NCBI GenBank assembly: GCA_905178155.1
Contig: CAJINV010000013.1
Coordinates: 2,724,158 to 2,788,157 of the forward strand
Length of the DNA stretch: 64,000 bases
Origin: Amoebophrya sp. A120
Lineage: Eukaryota > Sar > Dinophyceae > Syndiniales > Amoebophryaceae
Direction of reading: 5' to 3'
Made by a program: the position numbers and the translations under genes. Shown in pieces: positions 34,753-44,740 of this stretch. The first letter of the stretch is position 1, and every line of letters starts with the position of its first letter. The notes under the pieces are model-generated. The model was not told the DNA's origin and did not search any database. It was given only the letters and a program-made list of their open reading frames with translations.

Positions 34753-36043
34753 TCACACCGAACTCCGGTCGCTCGTGGATCCTGATGCCGATTCTGTTCG
34801 TGGGTTTGGTGCAGTAGCCGGGTTATTCCCGGTCTGCGTATCCCCACCCCGAGGACCTACCAAACTACGGTCATAAAAATAGCGAGCTTCTGGCAAAGCG
34901 TTATTAATAGCATTTCCCTCGAGCCTATGCATTGCAAATATGTCTGGGTCTGGAATCTTGCGATGCAAGGAAGGGAATAGCGAGCAAACTGTCACGCGCT
35001 GCCAAGCATGACAAGTTTTTTCGCAGTTCTGAACTGCGTACTCCGCATGAGAAGCTGCGTTTTGGCATGAGCGGCAAGAGGAACTCTTTGCGGCCACGCA
35101 ACACAGAGTCCAGACTCATGCCAGACTAGCATGACAAACCTCGCAATCTCCCAGACCCAGACATATTTGCACTTGATAGCGCCCCACATGGGTTAACAGC
35201 CGCCCGAACTCCTGGTCCTGGGAACTCTGCGCCGGCCCGGAATTATCTTGCTGCTTTCGTTTCGATGCCTGCGACTTTTGTCCTTGATGCACCTCTTGTA
35301 TGCAGAGTAAAACAATATCAAAAAGATCCTTATCGAAGAAAGCCATACATTCTATTTACTCGTGATCAAGCAGTAGGCGCGCATGAGATGGTTTCTCATA
35401 TTTTCCTCACGAAGTGAGCACGTGTGCGAGTGTGATGATGCCCTAGCCCTTGTCGCGCATGGGATTTTTACGTATTTTCTTTTTCAAAAACGCTCAACCT
35501 CAACATGCATATCATTTCATGCAAAATTTTGATTTTCCTAGCGATGTAGATGAAGACATTCGGTATTTATATATTGTTTTCACATTTCGTACTCTTGTGT
35601 GCAGTGTTTGTCCGCTCCTTCGAAGTCGCAATACTAGTAGCAACCTCAATTTGCTGCTTGTCTTTCCCACCGGTGTTCGTGTTGGTAAACGCGGACGGAC
35701 CTGATTTAAGGTTGAAGTTGATCAATCGTGTTCATATATCACAAGCGACGACACGTCACCACGAAAGGTATCAGTTGTGCCTTTCGCCCCCTTCTCTATG
35801 TAATATGCAGCCATGAGATGAACTCAAATCACTAACTATACCCCTCTCCTCCTCCCCAACTTCGGGCGAAAATTCTTCTTCCCCGTGCTCATCCACAGTG
35901 GCGTATACGTCCGTCGCGAGCTGCTTCACCCCACCGACAGCCGCTGGAGCGGCTCCAAACTTGTTCAGAGCAAATAGCACACCGAACTTCGCAGCAGCTC
36001 GCGCGAAAAGGCGACGCTCGCGTCGGGCCGGGGAAGTTGGCAT
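34753..36043 (-). CDS. Small unknown protein, three exons with one introner
   Basis: The ATG at 36043 opens MPTSPARRERRLFARAAAKF. The arginine-rich start followed by GVLFALNKFGAAPAAVGGVK could be a mitochondrial presequence plus a short hydrophobic patch. Exon 1 ends at 35849 or nearby with donor GTATAG. Exon 2 (about 35294-35179) encodes HQGQKSQASKRKQQDNSGPA and ends GRLLTHVGR at a family A introner. Exon 3 (34925-34753) encodes EGNAINNALPEARYFYDRSL and a Ser/Thr-rich tail. The total is about 165 residues. No family is recognised. The exact splice position at the introner is not resolved. Confidence 0.6.
34926..35178. mobile_element. Introner family A (A4)
   Basis: Left end TATGCATTGCAAATATG plus tctgggtctgg; right end ccagacccagacatatttgc followed by ACTTGATA. 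It lies between two coding segments that stay in one frame if the element is removed. The duplication is short and imperfect (GCC/GCG). Internal TTGTNATGC-type motifs include actgtcacgc and agcatgacaag. Confidence 0.85.
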
Positions 36044-36820
36044 TTTCGTGTATACTGGTTTTGTAACTACGTGTACGTGTACGTTAGATATCCGGTAAAG
36101 ATACGCCTCAATTTTTACCAGCGCCAAATCACGGTTGCCAATTCAGATGGTGACGATTTTACGGTTTCTGTTGCTGGAAAGACCTTGCTCAGAGGCACCT
36201 CATCAAGACGAGCAGTTAACTTATACGTTTTCACTTTATCAATTGCAAAAAACGCAGAGCGTCAGGTGCGCGCACTCACCCAAGGCGCCACACCCTTTCC
36301 TAAATCGTTCCTTCACCAGGATTTGGAGGTATTCAAAATGGCAATTCTTGAAGATAATTGAAAGCAGAAAAATAAGTAGATCAACACTTTGGGCGGACAC
36401 AAAGAAGCGAAATTGTTCACGATTACTATGTACTGTGCGTCTGCTGCATCCGGTTCTGAAGCTGCTACAAACCGATCCCAGAAAATAATCCTACGACACG
36501 AAGTACGACGAAGAACGACCCTTCTACGATAGCGCACTTTAGATGTTGGGTTTCTCCGTCTGATTTCTTCTTCTTACTTGACTGACGAAAATCATATGAC
36601 AATTTCTCGCGATTCGACCACGTAAGTGCTACGATGTGAGGAAACGATAGAATCGAAGTACCGAACTGGAATCGATTAGCCGGGGCGCAAAAAATGAACT
36701 CGGCGTCCATGTAGATAGTCACGCAGCACCCAGGTGAGCTGATTCGTTCACCATCAACTACACCTTTTTTTCACGAATACAAAAGAGTAGTGCATACACT
36801 TCCACGTAGTTCCTTCTCCA
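36044..36820. other. Intergenic region, no gene recognised
   Basis: Between the small three-exon gene and the DUF547 gene. No supported feature. Confidence 0.5.
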
Positions 36821-38089
36821 TCATGTCTTCACATTCAGGCTCCAGTCGTAGGGTCGATAGTTCAATCGTATCTCCCACTCCTTCGCAATCGCTTCTTCAA
36901 TTTTTGCGCTGCTGTCTTCCTCTAAAAATTTCTTCACAAACGAAATTCGATCCAGCTCCGTCTCACCGAAGTCTTGCCCATACCACTTGAATAGCATAGA
37001 AAGAGTGATTTCCAGGTGATAAAGATCAGAGTTATTTTCATCTACTCCTCCTTCATTTTTCACCACTTCCACCTCCGTTTCCGCTCGGAGGAACGACTTC
37101 GCCGCGGCGTTCAAGCCGGTTTCGACGTTCTGCTTGCTGTAAACTTGAATCCTCGGGCAACCCCGGGCGCCGCAGTTCAACGCAAAATGTATCCGGGGGT
37201 CGAGAGGGGCACAACTACTCAGGCCCTCTTCGTCGGGGGCCGCGCCAGCGGTAACAACTTTGCTGGTACCTCCAATCGCGACTTTCCATTCCTCAGGCGT
37301 GTTTGGGTCGCTGCAGGGCACCTTCCCACGTAAAAGCCCGTGCTCAATGTCGTCGAGGGAGAGCCGAATATTGTCGACGAGATACGCGGTGTCTTTGAAG
37401 AAGTGCTTCGGGTTGGATCGGGCTGATCCTGCTGCTGAGGCTTCTCCTGGTGCTGCATTTGTATTGCTAATTTCTTGGCAAGCATCTTCTATTATTTCTC
37501 GATTGTCATGCAGTGGGTGGATCAGTTGTTCGTTCCCCTTGTGGTACCGCCTCGCAATCAGCCCGTGCATCATCAGCACGTTGTAGAGGTTTATGAGGAA
37601 AACCTTGCGCTCAGTCGCGTCCCTTGGCATGACAGACTTAGGGTTCTTTAGATTCTCCGTAGTTTGGCCATCTTCTCCTTCCGACGGAACTTCTATTGCA
37701 CCAGCAGTAGTCGTTCGCGTATCTGAACAAGACGTAGTGCCGTTGTCCGCCCCACTCAGCTGCTCGGCCAAAAGCAAGAACTCGCGCCAATCTTCGCTTT
37801 TCTCAAGGTTCTCGTAGTCGACGAGACTTGGTGAGCCTCCTGGTGCTTCGGAAGTTTTTATCCAGTTCGCCTGGATCTTCAAGCTGCATTGCCGCAGCTG
37901 CTCCGCCAGGGTGGGTTCTTTCAGCTTATCTACCTGCGGAGTCACCGAACCTTTTTCCGTCGCTTGCTCTCTCCTCGCTGGAATAACGCCGTCTTCAGGC
38001 GTTCCTGTCTGAGAACTTGGTGCATCGGTCACGCTACTTTTTCTCGGAGCATTGAGCACGGGAGGTGCACTAGAACTAGAAGACAACAT
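36821..38089 (-). CDS. DUF547 domain protein, single exon
   Basis: The ATG at 38089 opens MLSSSSSAPPVLNAPRKSSV; 422 residues with no intron. Residues 1-80 are disordered and Ser/Pro-rich. The DUF547 core follows: ATERKVFLINLYNVLMMHGL (about 155-175), FFKDTAYLVDNIRLSLDDIE, HGLLRGKVPC, then LDPRIHFALNCGARGCPRIQ (about 295-315) with the family's conserved His and Cys residues, LSMLFKWYGQDFGE and YDWSLN near the end. DUF547 proteins occur across bacteria and eukaryotes, and their biochemical role is not established. No signal peptide or membrane segment. The absence of introners contrasts with neighbouring genes. Confidence 0.9.
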   Translation of the reverse strand: MLSSSSSAPPVLNAPRKSSVTDAPSSQTGTPEDGVIPARREQATEKGSVTPQVDKLKEPTLAEQLRQCSLKIQANWIKTSEAPGGSPSLVDYENLEKSEDWREFLLLAEQLSGADNGTTSCSDTRTTTAGAIEVPSEGEDGQTTENLKNPKSVMPRDATERKVFLINLYNVLMMHGLIARRYHKGNEQLIHPLHDNREIIEDACQEISNTNAAPGEASAAGSARSNPKHFFKDTAYLVDNIRLSLDDIEHGLLRGKVPCSDPNTPEEWKVAIGGTSKVVTAGAAPDEEGLSSCAPLDPRIHFALNCGARGCPRIQVYSKQNVETGLNAAAKSFLRAETEVEVVKNEGGVDENNSDLYHLEITLSMLFKWYGQDFGETELDRISFVKKFLEEDSSAKIEEAIAKEWEIRLNYRPYDWSLNVKT

Positions 38090-38968
38090 TGTGTTTCTTT
38101 GGTCGAAGAGAAGCCGGCGGGCTAGGGGGGTTCGATTGATGTCTATCTAGATCTACAAAGCGCAACGGTCACATGAAGCACAGTGTCAAAATAGGACGGG
38201 CCGCTACCGAGACACACTGTTCACGAAGAATGAAGCTAAATTCGAAATCACAAGAGACTGCCGGGCATTTAGTTGACGGGCGGCTGTTTGGTAACAAACG
38301 AAAGGTCACGAGATGGAGCGTCTGATCGGCTTTGTAGTCTGTTTCTACTTTCTAATCACCTTCATTCGAACCTTCCGTGGGCGGAAACACCTGAAAAGAT
38401 CAGCTCAAATTGCCTGCTTGCTGTTGCAAGGTTCCTGCTCTTCATGCAAGTCATATTCCTTCTCGGAATTGGTGCGCTTTCTTGCTACCGCAGCTGCGGT
38501 GTGTCTGTCACACTTCGATAAGGCGAAGGCCAACGACGTTCAGGAAGGCTTTCATTTTACATTCACACATCGTTTACACAGTTGCTGTTTTTCTGTTTTT
38601 CTAGTGGGAGCACTCTATTTGAAAATTGTATAACCTTCTTGTCCTCTACACAATGATCATCATCTTCACATTACAATCTCGATTTTTTGGAAAAACTATT
38701 CTACAAATTCAAATTTACATCATGCTGTTTTGCTATAAGTCGCTACCATGCATCATCAGAAGCGGAAAGTCAACAGCGACTCTCCTGGTTGAATATCTTT
38801 ATCGTTTCTTACGTCGATTTGCACAGCACGGGAAGGGCTAAACTTCTGCCGTCGTATCGATTTTCAAAAGTAGAAGTACGAAACAAGAACTTCATTGGCA
38901 ATAAAGTTATGATAGATACATTTCCTCCCGCCGTTGTAAGAAAGTAGTGCTGCGCTGTTTCGATTTTT
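38090..38968. other. Intergenic region, no gene recognised
   Basis: AT-rich; several short plus-strand frames with hydrophobic content (for example near 38313-38633) but no motif or neighbour support. Considered non-coding. Confidence 0.5.
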
Positions 38969-41900
38969 TTACAAATCCGGAGGGCAGCTACCCTGGTCCC
39001 GACATTGATCCGCAACCTCGCGGATTCCGTGCCAAAGTAAATCTTGCGCCATGGCGTCGCCGTCCCGAATGTATTTTTCAGAGGTAGTTTCCGCGTCTTT
39101 GATGTCTTCCTCAAAGCTGTTTTCATTCCTGCTGGTTCTTCCTCCGTTCGACGAAGAGAGTCGTGGCATTCGCGACGAAACATAAAACGGGACCATTTTC
39201 AACTCTGCCATGGCGGTCTCTGCTGCTTTTGATACGTGGGAAACGAAAGACCAGCGACGCGAAGAAGATGAACTCTCTTGCACTTGCTCGGCGGACGAGG
39301 CAAGACCCGAAGGAAGATGAAGATCCTCACCGCTCCCGGTGACCTCCACGCCGAGCGTCGCACTATTGATGTGGCCATCTCCGTTATCGGTCGTCCCTCT
39401 CAGGAGCGAGCTCGCCGCCGGGGGGTCGTGCTCAGTGGCTGCTTCTGGTTGCTCACTCTCTACTACACCTGCACTTAAGCTTGCAGTCGTGAACGAGCTC
39501 GCGCCGGTACTTGGTTGTGAAACCCCAGACGAAAGTACTGCCGTATGAGGATCCTCCGGGGTTTCTTCATTTCCGTCCGGTTCGACTTCGACCAACTCTG
39601 GTAGCGGCAACATCAGTGGCGCCAAAATGTCAAACGCGAGCTGCTCCGCGGACCTGCGGGTTGGCTTCAGGTTTTCTAGCAGAAGGAGCGCCGCTTGTTT
39701 CTCTTGAACATCTTGTTCGCTGACATCAGTGTCGCGGGCGGAGGCGTTTCTCCATCTAGAGAACGACTCGGAGACCTGTGTTTTCCACCGCCAAAGTTGC
39801 TGCGACGCGGTGCTGCGTGGTTGCGAAGTTGTGCCACCAGGAAGCGGCCCGGGTTGGTCGACAGCATTTTCATTTTTTACTTCCGTTTTTTCTTTTGGTA
39901 GATCGAGGGTTTTTTCACTCCGTACCAGCATCGCCACCAGTCTCCGGCCGCCAACACCGGTATGGTCGAAAGAGGGTAGTTGTGTTTGCATCTGCAATGG
40001 CTGCTCCGGTGCACTAGCACTAGCAGTACCGCGCTTCTGCCAGAGTGAGAATGGTGCGCTGTGGTTGTAATACACCCTCTGTGTGATACTCCTGGCACTA
40101 CTCTGCCAGAAGGATTTCACTCTGGAAAGCCACGAAACAGACTGCTGGGCCGGCTCAGTCGCGGCGCCTTCATCCGGATCGGCCGCAGGGGTGGTAGTGG
40201 GAGCAGTCGTTTCCGGATTTGCAGCACCAGACTCCGCTTCCTCAGGAAGATCGGCCACAGGAGTTGTGGCGGGAGCAATCGTTTCAGAATTTGCAGCGCT
40301 GATGTGGTCACCTCCTTCTTGGTCCAGCAACGGCTGCTGTGCCCCGGAAATACTAAGGGAAAGGCTGCCGAAAGTAGTGGCGGTTGAGTCAGCAACACCT
40401 GCAGCGGCGCTGCTTGATGCTGGAGGTTCTGGTACAACCGGAACGGCCGCAGGAGGCCCCTCAGGCACTGCTTTTGCCGCGATGAGCAGGTGCGCCGGGG
40501 AAAAGCCTGGAAAGTGGAAGTACTTCTTCTCTAGGTCAACAAGAATACCGCCGGCCGCACGGGATTCCTCTGCAGTCATCTGCTGCGCTTCACCTGAAAC
40601 GGCAGTCCCAGCAGAAGTAAAAGATGTACCAGAACCGGATAAAAAACTCCCATCTACTAGGGCACTCGAAGAATATGTTGAGCTACTTGCTGCAGTAGAC
40701 GCGGAGCTGCTCGCTGCTGTGCTGGCCACTGACGTTGCGGCGGAGCCACTGCTTTCCGTGCTATTCGCACGCTCCATGGTCATTTCTTCAGGTGGTATTC
40801 TTGCCACGGTAGTTTCATCATTTCTCGCATCTTCTTGGCCTCCAACGGAAGACCCCTCCTGGCTATCTCCTGTGGGTCGTGCGACAGCTACACTAGGGCT
40901 CTCTATTTCTCTTACGCGAGTCGCGCTCTCATCTGCGGCCGCAAGATCTGGCTCGGGGTCCTGTGCAGCTGCTTTGTCCTTTAGTTCAACGCCGGTCACC
41001 ACGGCGTATTTTCTCGTCGGTCCGCCTACATCGCGATTTTGCGGCGTGGAGGTTGAAGTGCTTGTCACCATCCGGTAGTCCAGCGGCAGTCTCTGCTCCA
41101 GTTCCCACCCTTGTCGCAGCTCCCTCAAGAAGGCGCCGCAGGTGGATCCAGGCTTCGCCGATGTGTCGTGCTGCTGTTGTGCCTCTTGCTCTTTCTCATC
41201 TCCGGTCGCCTTTGCCTGCTCGCCGTCAGCAATCGCACGCCCATCTTTCCTCTTTTCATCAACCCGAAAATCCACCAGCTGCAGGAGTTTTTTCTTTTCC
41301 GCCTCGTAGTTCGCTCCGCCCAAGCGGCGTCGGTCGAAGTAGAAAAACGCCGACAAGCACGTCGCAATGGCGGGATTCCCCGGCCCCGCTTCGATAAAAG
41401 ACCACCGCTCACGGTGGTTGGTCGGACTTGCACTCGAAGTCGGACTTGTTGGGGCGGATGCATCTTGTTGTTCGCCAACGGCCGCCGTACTTCTAGGAGA
41501 ATCGATAAGAGCGTTGGAAGTCTTCGTGTCTAGCAGAGCTGTATCATAGTCCGGTGCATTCAGGACATCAAGCAGCATCAGGCTCCATGCGAACCGCTCG
41601 AATTTTGGGGAGAATTGAAACCGGTTTTGCGCCAGAAAGATTTGTCGATCTAGGTCTTGGATTTTTTGGGCGGCCGTTTGACGATCCTGTTCAGCACGAC
41701 GAGGGCCTTCGTCAGAAGAGCCTGACGTCACAACAGGAGCCGGCACGTGCTGCTGGCCATCAACTACAGGTCCACCTGGGCTCTCAAGTCGTTCCTCTGC
41801 CCGTCCTGTGGGTTCTTGATGTAGCAAAGCTTCTCTTTTAGACCGCTGCTCCTGCTCGACGACTTGTGCCAATCTCTTCTCGCGGTAACACAAATCTTCC

Positions 41901-44740
41901 CAGACCGGGTCGACGTACCCTGCCGTCCCATCGCACAGATACCGGCTGTTCTTCTTCTCCTCTCTCCCCATCAGATTCTTGCTGTTTGGGGCAAGAAACC
42001 GGTCGCCCTTCCGACTCAGAATCCCCGCCATACCGAAGTCGAAAATCCGAATTTTGGTGTAGTCAGCCGATGGTGGGGGAGATGCTCCTCTTGTGAAGGC
42101 GGAAAAAGACGTCGGCGGAGGCGGCGCTGGAGTCGTCGACGTCGGCAGGTGGCTAGTTCCAGCTCCAGTTGGCCGCGTCAAACTGTTTTGCAGCTGATGC
42201 AGGAGTTGTTGTCCTCCCTGTCCGCTCCCCGGCGGCGCGTGGGGAGAATTCCAAAGAGGAAACCCGACGTTTGGCGTTTTCATGTCCGCGTGCAGGATCC
42301 GGAGCCGCTCCAGTTTCCGCTGACAGCTGAGCGCGTGGCTGACGAAGGAAAAACTCTTCTCCGCGAGTTGTTCCGCAACTACTTTCTGCTTTTCTTCGCT
42401 CGCGTCCAATGGAAAAACCTCAACTCGCTCCATCGCCAGGAAAACGTCGAGTTCATAGCTGTTTGCTGTAGTTCTACTCGTCTGCGCGACCTTCGTCGCG
42501 AGGCTCCTGTTTGACCTCCTGATCGGTTTCTTGCTTCCGCCTCCCTCCCGCAGCTTGAGCTTCCCCCTAGCATGCACGGAATGCAGCGCCGTGACGCACT
42601 TGTTCTCGTAAATTAACTCGCTGCGCTGCTCGGCGGTGAGAAGGATGTCCTTTGCGCCTGGTGGTACAGAAGACAACACGGTAGAAGGTGTTGGAGAACT
42701 ACCAGCAACTACAACTCCCCGACCCTGCTCTTCTCCACATGAAGATACTTGCCGTTTTTTGCAGGAGCGGAATTTATTCCGGAAAAACTCGACGAAAAAC
42801 CTGCGATTGATATTTTTGCGGTCATTTTCACTTGTGGCTTGACGGAGTAGTAGTTCTTCCTGGCGTTTGTTGATGTCATCCGCGATGACAAATTCCTCAA
42901 AAACCGTCAAAGCCCTTTGGATCAACACCTCAATCACCACGGCGCGGAGGTCCTGCTTGTGCTCGGTCTTGATCCTTTTTAAAACTTCTCGTGGTGTCGA
43001 CCGCGCTGCGCCAGCTGAGACTGCAGGAGGAGCTGCAAGAGCTGCTCCCGGTGCGGTTGAAACGGTTGATGGATTTGTATTATCGGGTATTGAAGTTGCT
43101 CCATCATTGGTTTGCGTTCTTTGTGTAGTAGAACTGTCAGCGTGAAGATTCTGCTGATCCGCTACGAATCCTGCTGGTCCTGCGTCTCGGTTCTCCTCAG
43201 CAGCAGAAAATGACGCTTGTTGACTATGAAGACTGTCCGCATCGTCTGAAAAAGTTTCGTCCGAAAGCTCGAAAACGCTTCCATTGCCCCCGCTCCCGAT
43301 TTCCGTCATGGTGACTCCATCGCCTGTGCTGTTGCCGGGATCTTCAGCCCCGTCGGTGCCTCCAGCTGCGGAGGTCGTTATCGAGAAGGTTCTTTTCAAC
43401 CTCGCAGACAGGCTTCGCGGAACGGTTTTCTGCTGCAGCCAGTCCGCAGCCTCCACAACCGCGGATGGGAAAGAAAAAGTAGTACGCTGCAGGTAGGATT
43501 TTGGTCCATTTTTGCTTGCGTTGCTCCGTTTATTCTTTTCCCTGTTTTGTCTCGTCCGGGTCGATTCCAGGCCCTTTGGTGGCCCGTTGTGGAAGACGGA
43601 CAGCAGCTTGTGTTTGATCCAGGCGGTTCGCGTGCGCCGTGCTGGTGGTGGTGATACACCTCCCTCGGTAGGCGTTCCTTCTCGGGAGGAGGAGGTCATA
43701 GGACCTTCACTTACCGCTGCAATAGGTCGCGACTCTTGCGTACTGTTTACAACGTTCTCCGCTCCTGGTCCTGCTGGTCCTGTTGCGTCTGCTGCTTGTT
43801 CAATGTTATCAGTCAGAAGTTTGAACGCGTAGAGGACTGGGCTTTGCTGCCGCTCGGGATTAGCACTGCGACTGCTCGTCCCGGTTTCCTGCCGATCCGC
43901 TACAACTGGCGCTGTGGCAGGACCAGGAGTAGCAGGAGGCAGCTGGTGAGTATTACTTCCCGGCTCCGAAGCCGTGGCAATCCCGGGGAGGAGGGCTTCT
44001 GCTTGTTCATCACCCGCGAGAGACAAAGCAGCACCTCCACCTGCATCGCTATCAACCGCAGGGGAAGTTGTACTATCTAGATTTGCACTTCTCACCTGAT
44101 GTCCACCTGTTGCTCCAACATAAGCGTGGGCGTCTGGGTAGTTTTGATTTGCCCGAAGAGCACCTACAGGAGCTGCCACTGGGCCTATTGCAGCTGCTGG
44201 TGCATCTTCTGGATCTATTGCGGAAGAAGAAACAAAAACTTGTGGATCGGTATTCTCTTCGACAGGCTCGAGAACCCACAATTCTTCCGGAAATAGGTCG
44301 AAGAAAAACTTTCCTTCCTCTTCTGAATCCAAAATTTCCGCTGCGATGTCGAGTAGTTCGTTCTTCGGTCGTGCGGAATTTTTACTGTCCTTTGCCTCTG
44401 TGACGCCAGTCGTGCTATAAAGATCTACTTCTCCTACCCAGAAATAATCCTGCACTTCCTCTCCTTCACCGTCGGTGCTTCCGCTACTATCACCGTGAAG
44501 AAAACTGAAAAATCCGTAAATTTGCTCCATGAAATGCCTTCTGCGGGATTTAATGGTATGATTCTTGCCATGATCTTCTGCGCCGGCAGGGAGAAGGCGG
44601 GCATTGGCAACATGCTGACCAGCATCCGGTGCCGCAACGCTGATGCTCTGAAGCGCCAGCACCGAGGTAGGAGCATAATTTCCGCAGAGCAGAGCAGTGC
44701 AAAAGACGAAGAAATAAAGTCCGGAAAAAACTGGGCTCAT
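38969..44740 (-). CDS. Giant kinase-like protein with signal peptide, single exon
   Basis: The frame opens upstream of 44740 without an ATG; the ATG at 44740 gives MSPVFSGLYFFVFCTALLCG, a strong signal peptide. About 1923 residues with no intron. Most of it is disordered and rich in Ala, Ser, Thr, Gly, Glu and Pro. A kinase-like core starts near residue 480 with the glycine loop EIGSGGNGSVFEL. The usual VAIK lysine is not clear (RAVVIEVL has Glu). A long N-lobe insertion follows, then a hinge-like DVFLAMERVEVFPLD. The catalytic loop ILHADMKTPNVGF lies near residue 816 and DFG (IRIFDFGMAG) near 901. DGTAGYVDPVWEDLCYREK replaces the APE region. Export plus a kinase fold recalls secreted alveolate effector kinases, but this is inference. 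It is related to the kinase at 23976-26870. Confidence 0.8.
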   Translation of the reverse strand: MSPVFSGLYFFVFCTALLCGNYAPTSVLALQSISVAAPDAGQHVANARLLPAGAEDHGKNHTIKSRRRHFMEQIYGFFSFLHGDSSGSTDGEGEEVQDYFWVGEVDLYSTTGVTEAKDSKNSARPKNELLDIAAEILDSEEEGKFFFDLFPEELWVLEPVEENTDPQVFVSSSAIDPEDAPAAAIGPVAAPVGALRANQNYPDAHAYVGATGGHQVRSANLDSTTSPAVDSDAGGGAALSLAGDEQAEALLPGIATASEPGSNTHQLPPATPGPATAPVVADRQETGTSSRSANPERQQSPVLYAFKLLTDNIEQAADATGPAGPGAENVVNSTQESRPIAAVSEGPMTSSSREGTPTEGGVSPPPARRTRTAWIKHKLLSVFHNGPPKGLESTRTRQNREKNKRSNASKNGPKSYLQRTTFSFPSAVVEAADWLQQKTVPRSLSARLKRTFSITTSAAGGTDGAEDPGNSTGDGVTMTEIGSGGNGSVFELSDETFSDDADSLHSQQASFSAAEENRDAGPAGFVADQQNLHADSSTTQRTQTNDGATSIPDNTNPSTVSTAPGAALAAPPAVSAGAARSTPREVLKRIKTEHKQDLRAVVIEVLIQRALTVFEEFVIADDINKRQEELLLRQATSENDRKNINRRFFVEFFRNKFRSCKKRQVSSCGEEQGRGVVVAGSSPTPSTVLSSVPPGAKDILLTAEQRSELIYENKCVTALHSVHARGKLKLREGGGSKKPIRRSNRSLATKVAQTSRTTANSYELDVFLAMERVEVFPLDASEEKQKVVAEQLAEKSFSFVSHALSCQRKLERLRILHADMKTPNVGFPLWNSPHAPPGSGQGGQQLLHQLQNSLTRPTGAGTSHLPTSTTPAPPPPTSFSAFTRGASPPPSADYTKIRIFDFGMAGILSRKGDRFLAPNSKNLMGREEKKNSRYLCDGTAGYVDPVWEDLCYREKRLAQVVEQEQRSKREALLHQEPTGRAEERLESPGGPVVDGQQHVPAPVVTSGSSDEGPRRAEQDRQTAAQKIQDLDRQIFLAQNRFQFSPKFERFAWSLMLLDVLNAPDYDTALLDTKTSNALIDSPRSTAAVGEQQDASAPTSPTSSASPTNHRERWSFIEAGPGNPAIATCLSAFFYFDRRRLGGANYEAEKKKLLQLVDFRVDEKRKDGRAIADGEQAKATGDEKEQEAQQQHDTSAKPGSTCGAFLRELRQGWELEQRLPLDYRMVTSTSTSTPQNRDVGGPTRKYAVVTGVELKDKAAAQDPEPDLAAADESATRVREIESPSVAVARPTGDSQEGSSVGGQEDARNDETTVARIPPEEMTMERANSTESSGSAATSVASTAASSSASTAASSSTYSSSALVDGSFLSGSGTSFTSAGTAVSGEAQQMTAEESRAAGGILVDLEKKYFHFPGFSPAHLLIAAKAVPEGPPAAVPVVPEPPASSSAAAGVADSTATTFGSLSLSISGAQQPLLDQEGGDHISAANSETIAPATTPVADLPEEAESGAANPETTAPTTTPAADPDEGAATEPAQQSVSWLSRVKSFWQSSARSITQRVYYNHSAPFSLWQKRGTASASAPEQPLQMQTQLPSFDHTGVGGRRLVAMLVRSEKTLDLPKEKTEVKNENAVDQPGPLPGGTTSQPRSTASQQLWRWKTQVSESFSRWRNASARDTDVSEQDVQEKQAALLLLENLKPTRRSAEQLAFDILAPLMLPLPELVEVEPDGNEETPEDPHTAVLSSGVSQPSTGASSFTTASLSAGVVESEQPEAATEHDPPAASSLLRGTTDNGDGHINSATLGVEVTGSGEDLHLPSGLASSAEQVQESSSSSRRWSFVSHVSKAAETAMAELKMVPFYVSSRMPRLSSSNGGRTSRNENSFEEDIKDAETTSEKYIRDGDAMAQDLLWHGIREVADQCRDQGSCPPDL

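Noticed and set aside
40083-41078. 331-residue plus-strand open frame
   Set aside because: It is the antisense shadow of the giant kinase-like protein; composition (Ala/Ser/Val-rich) follows from the minus-strand codons.
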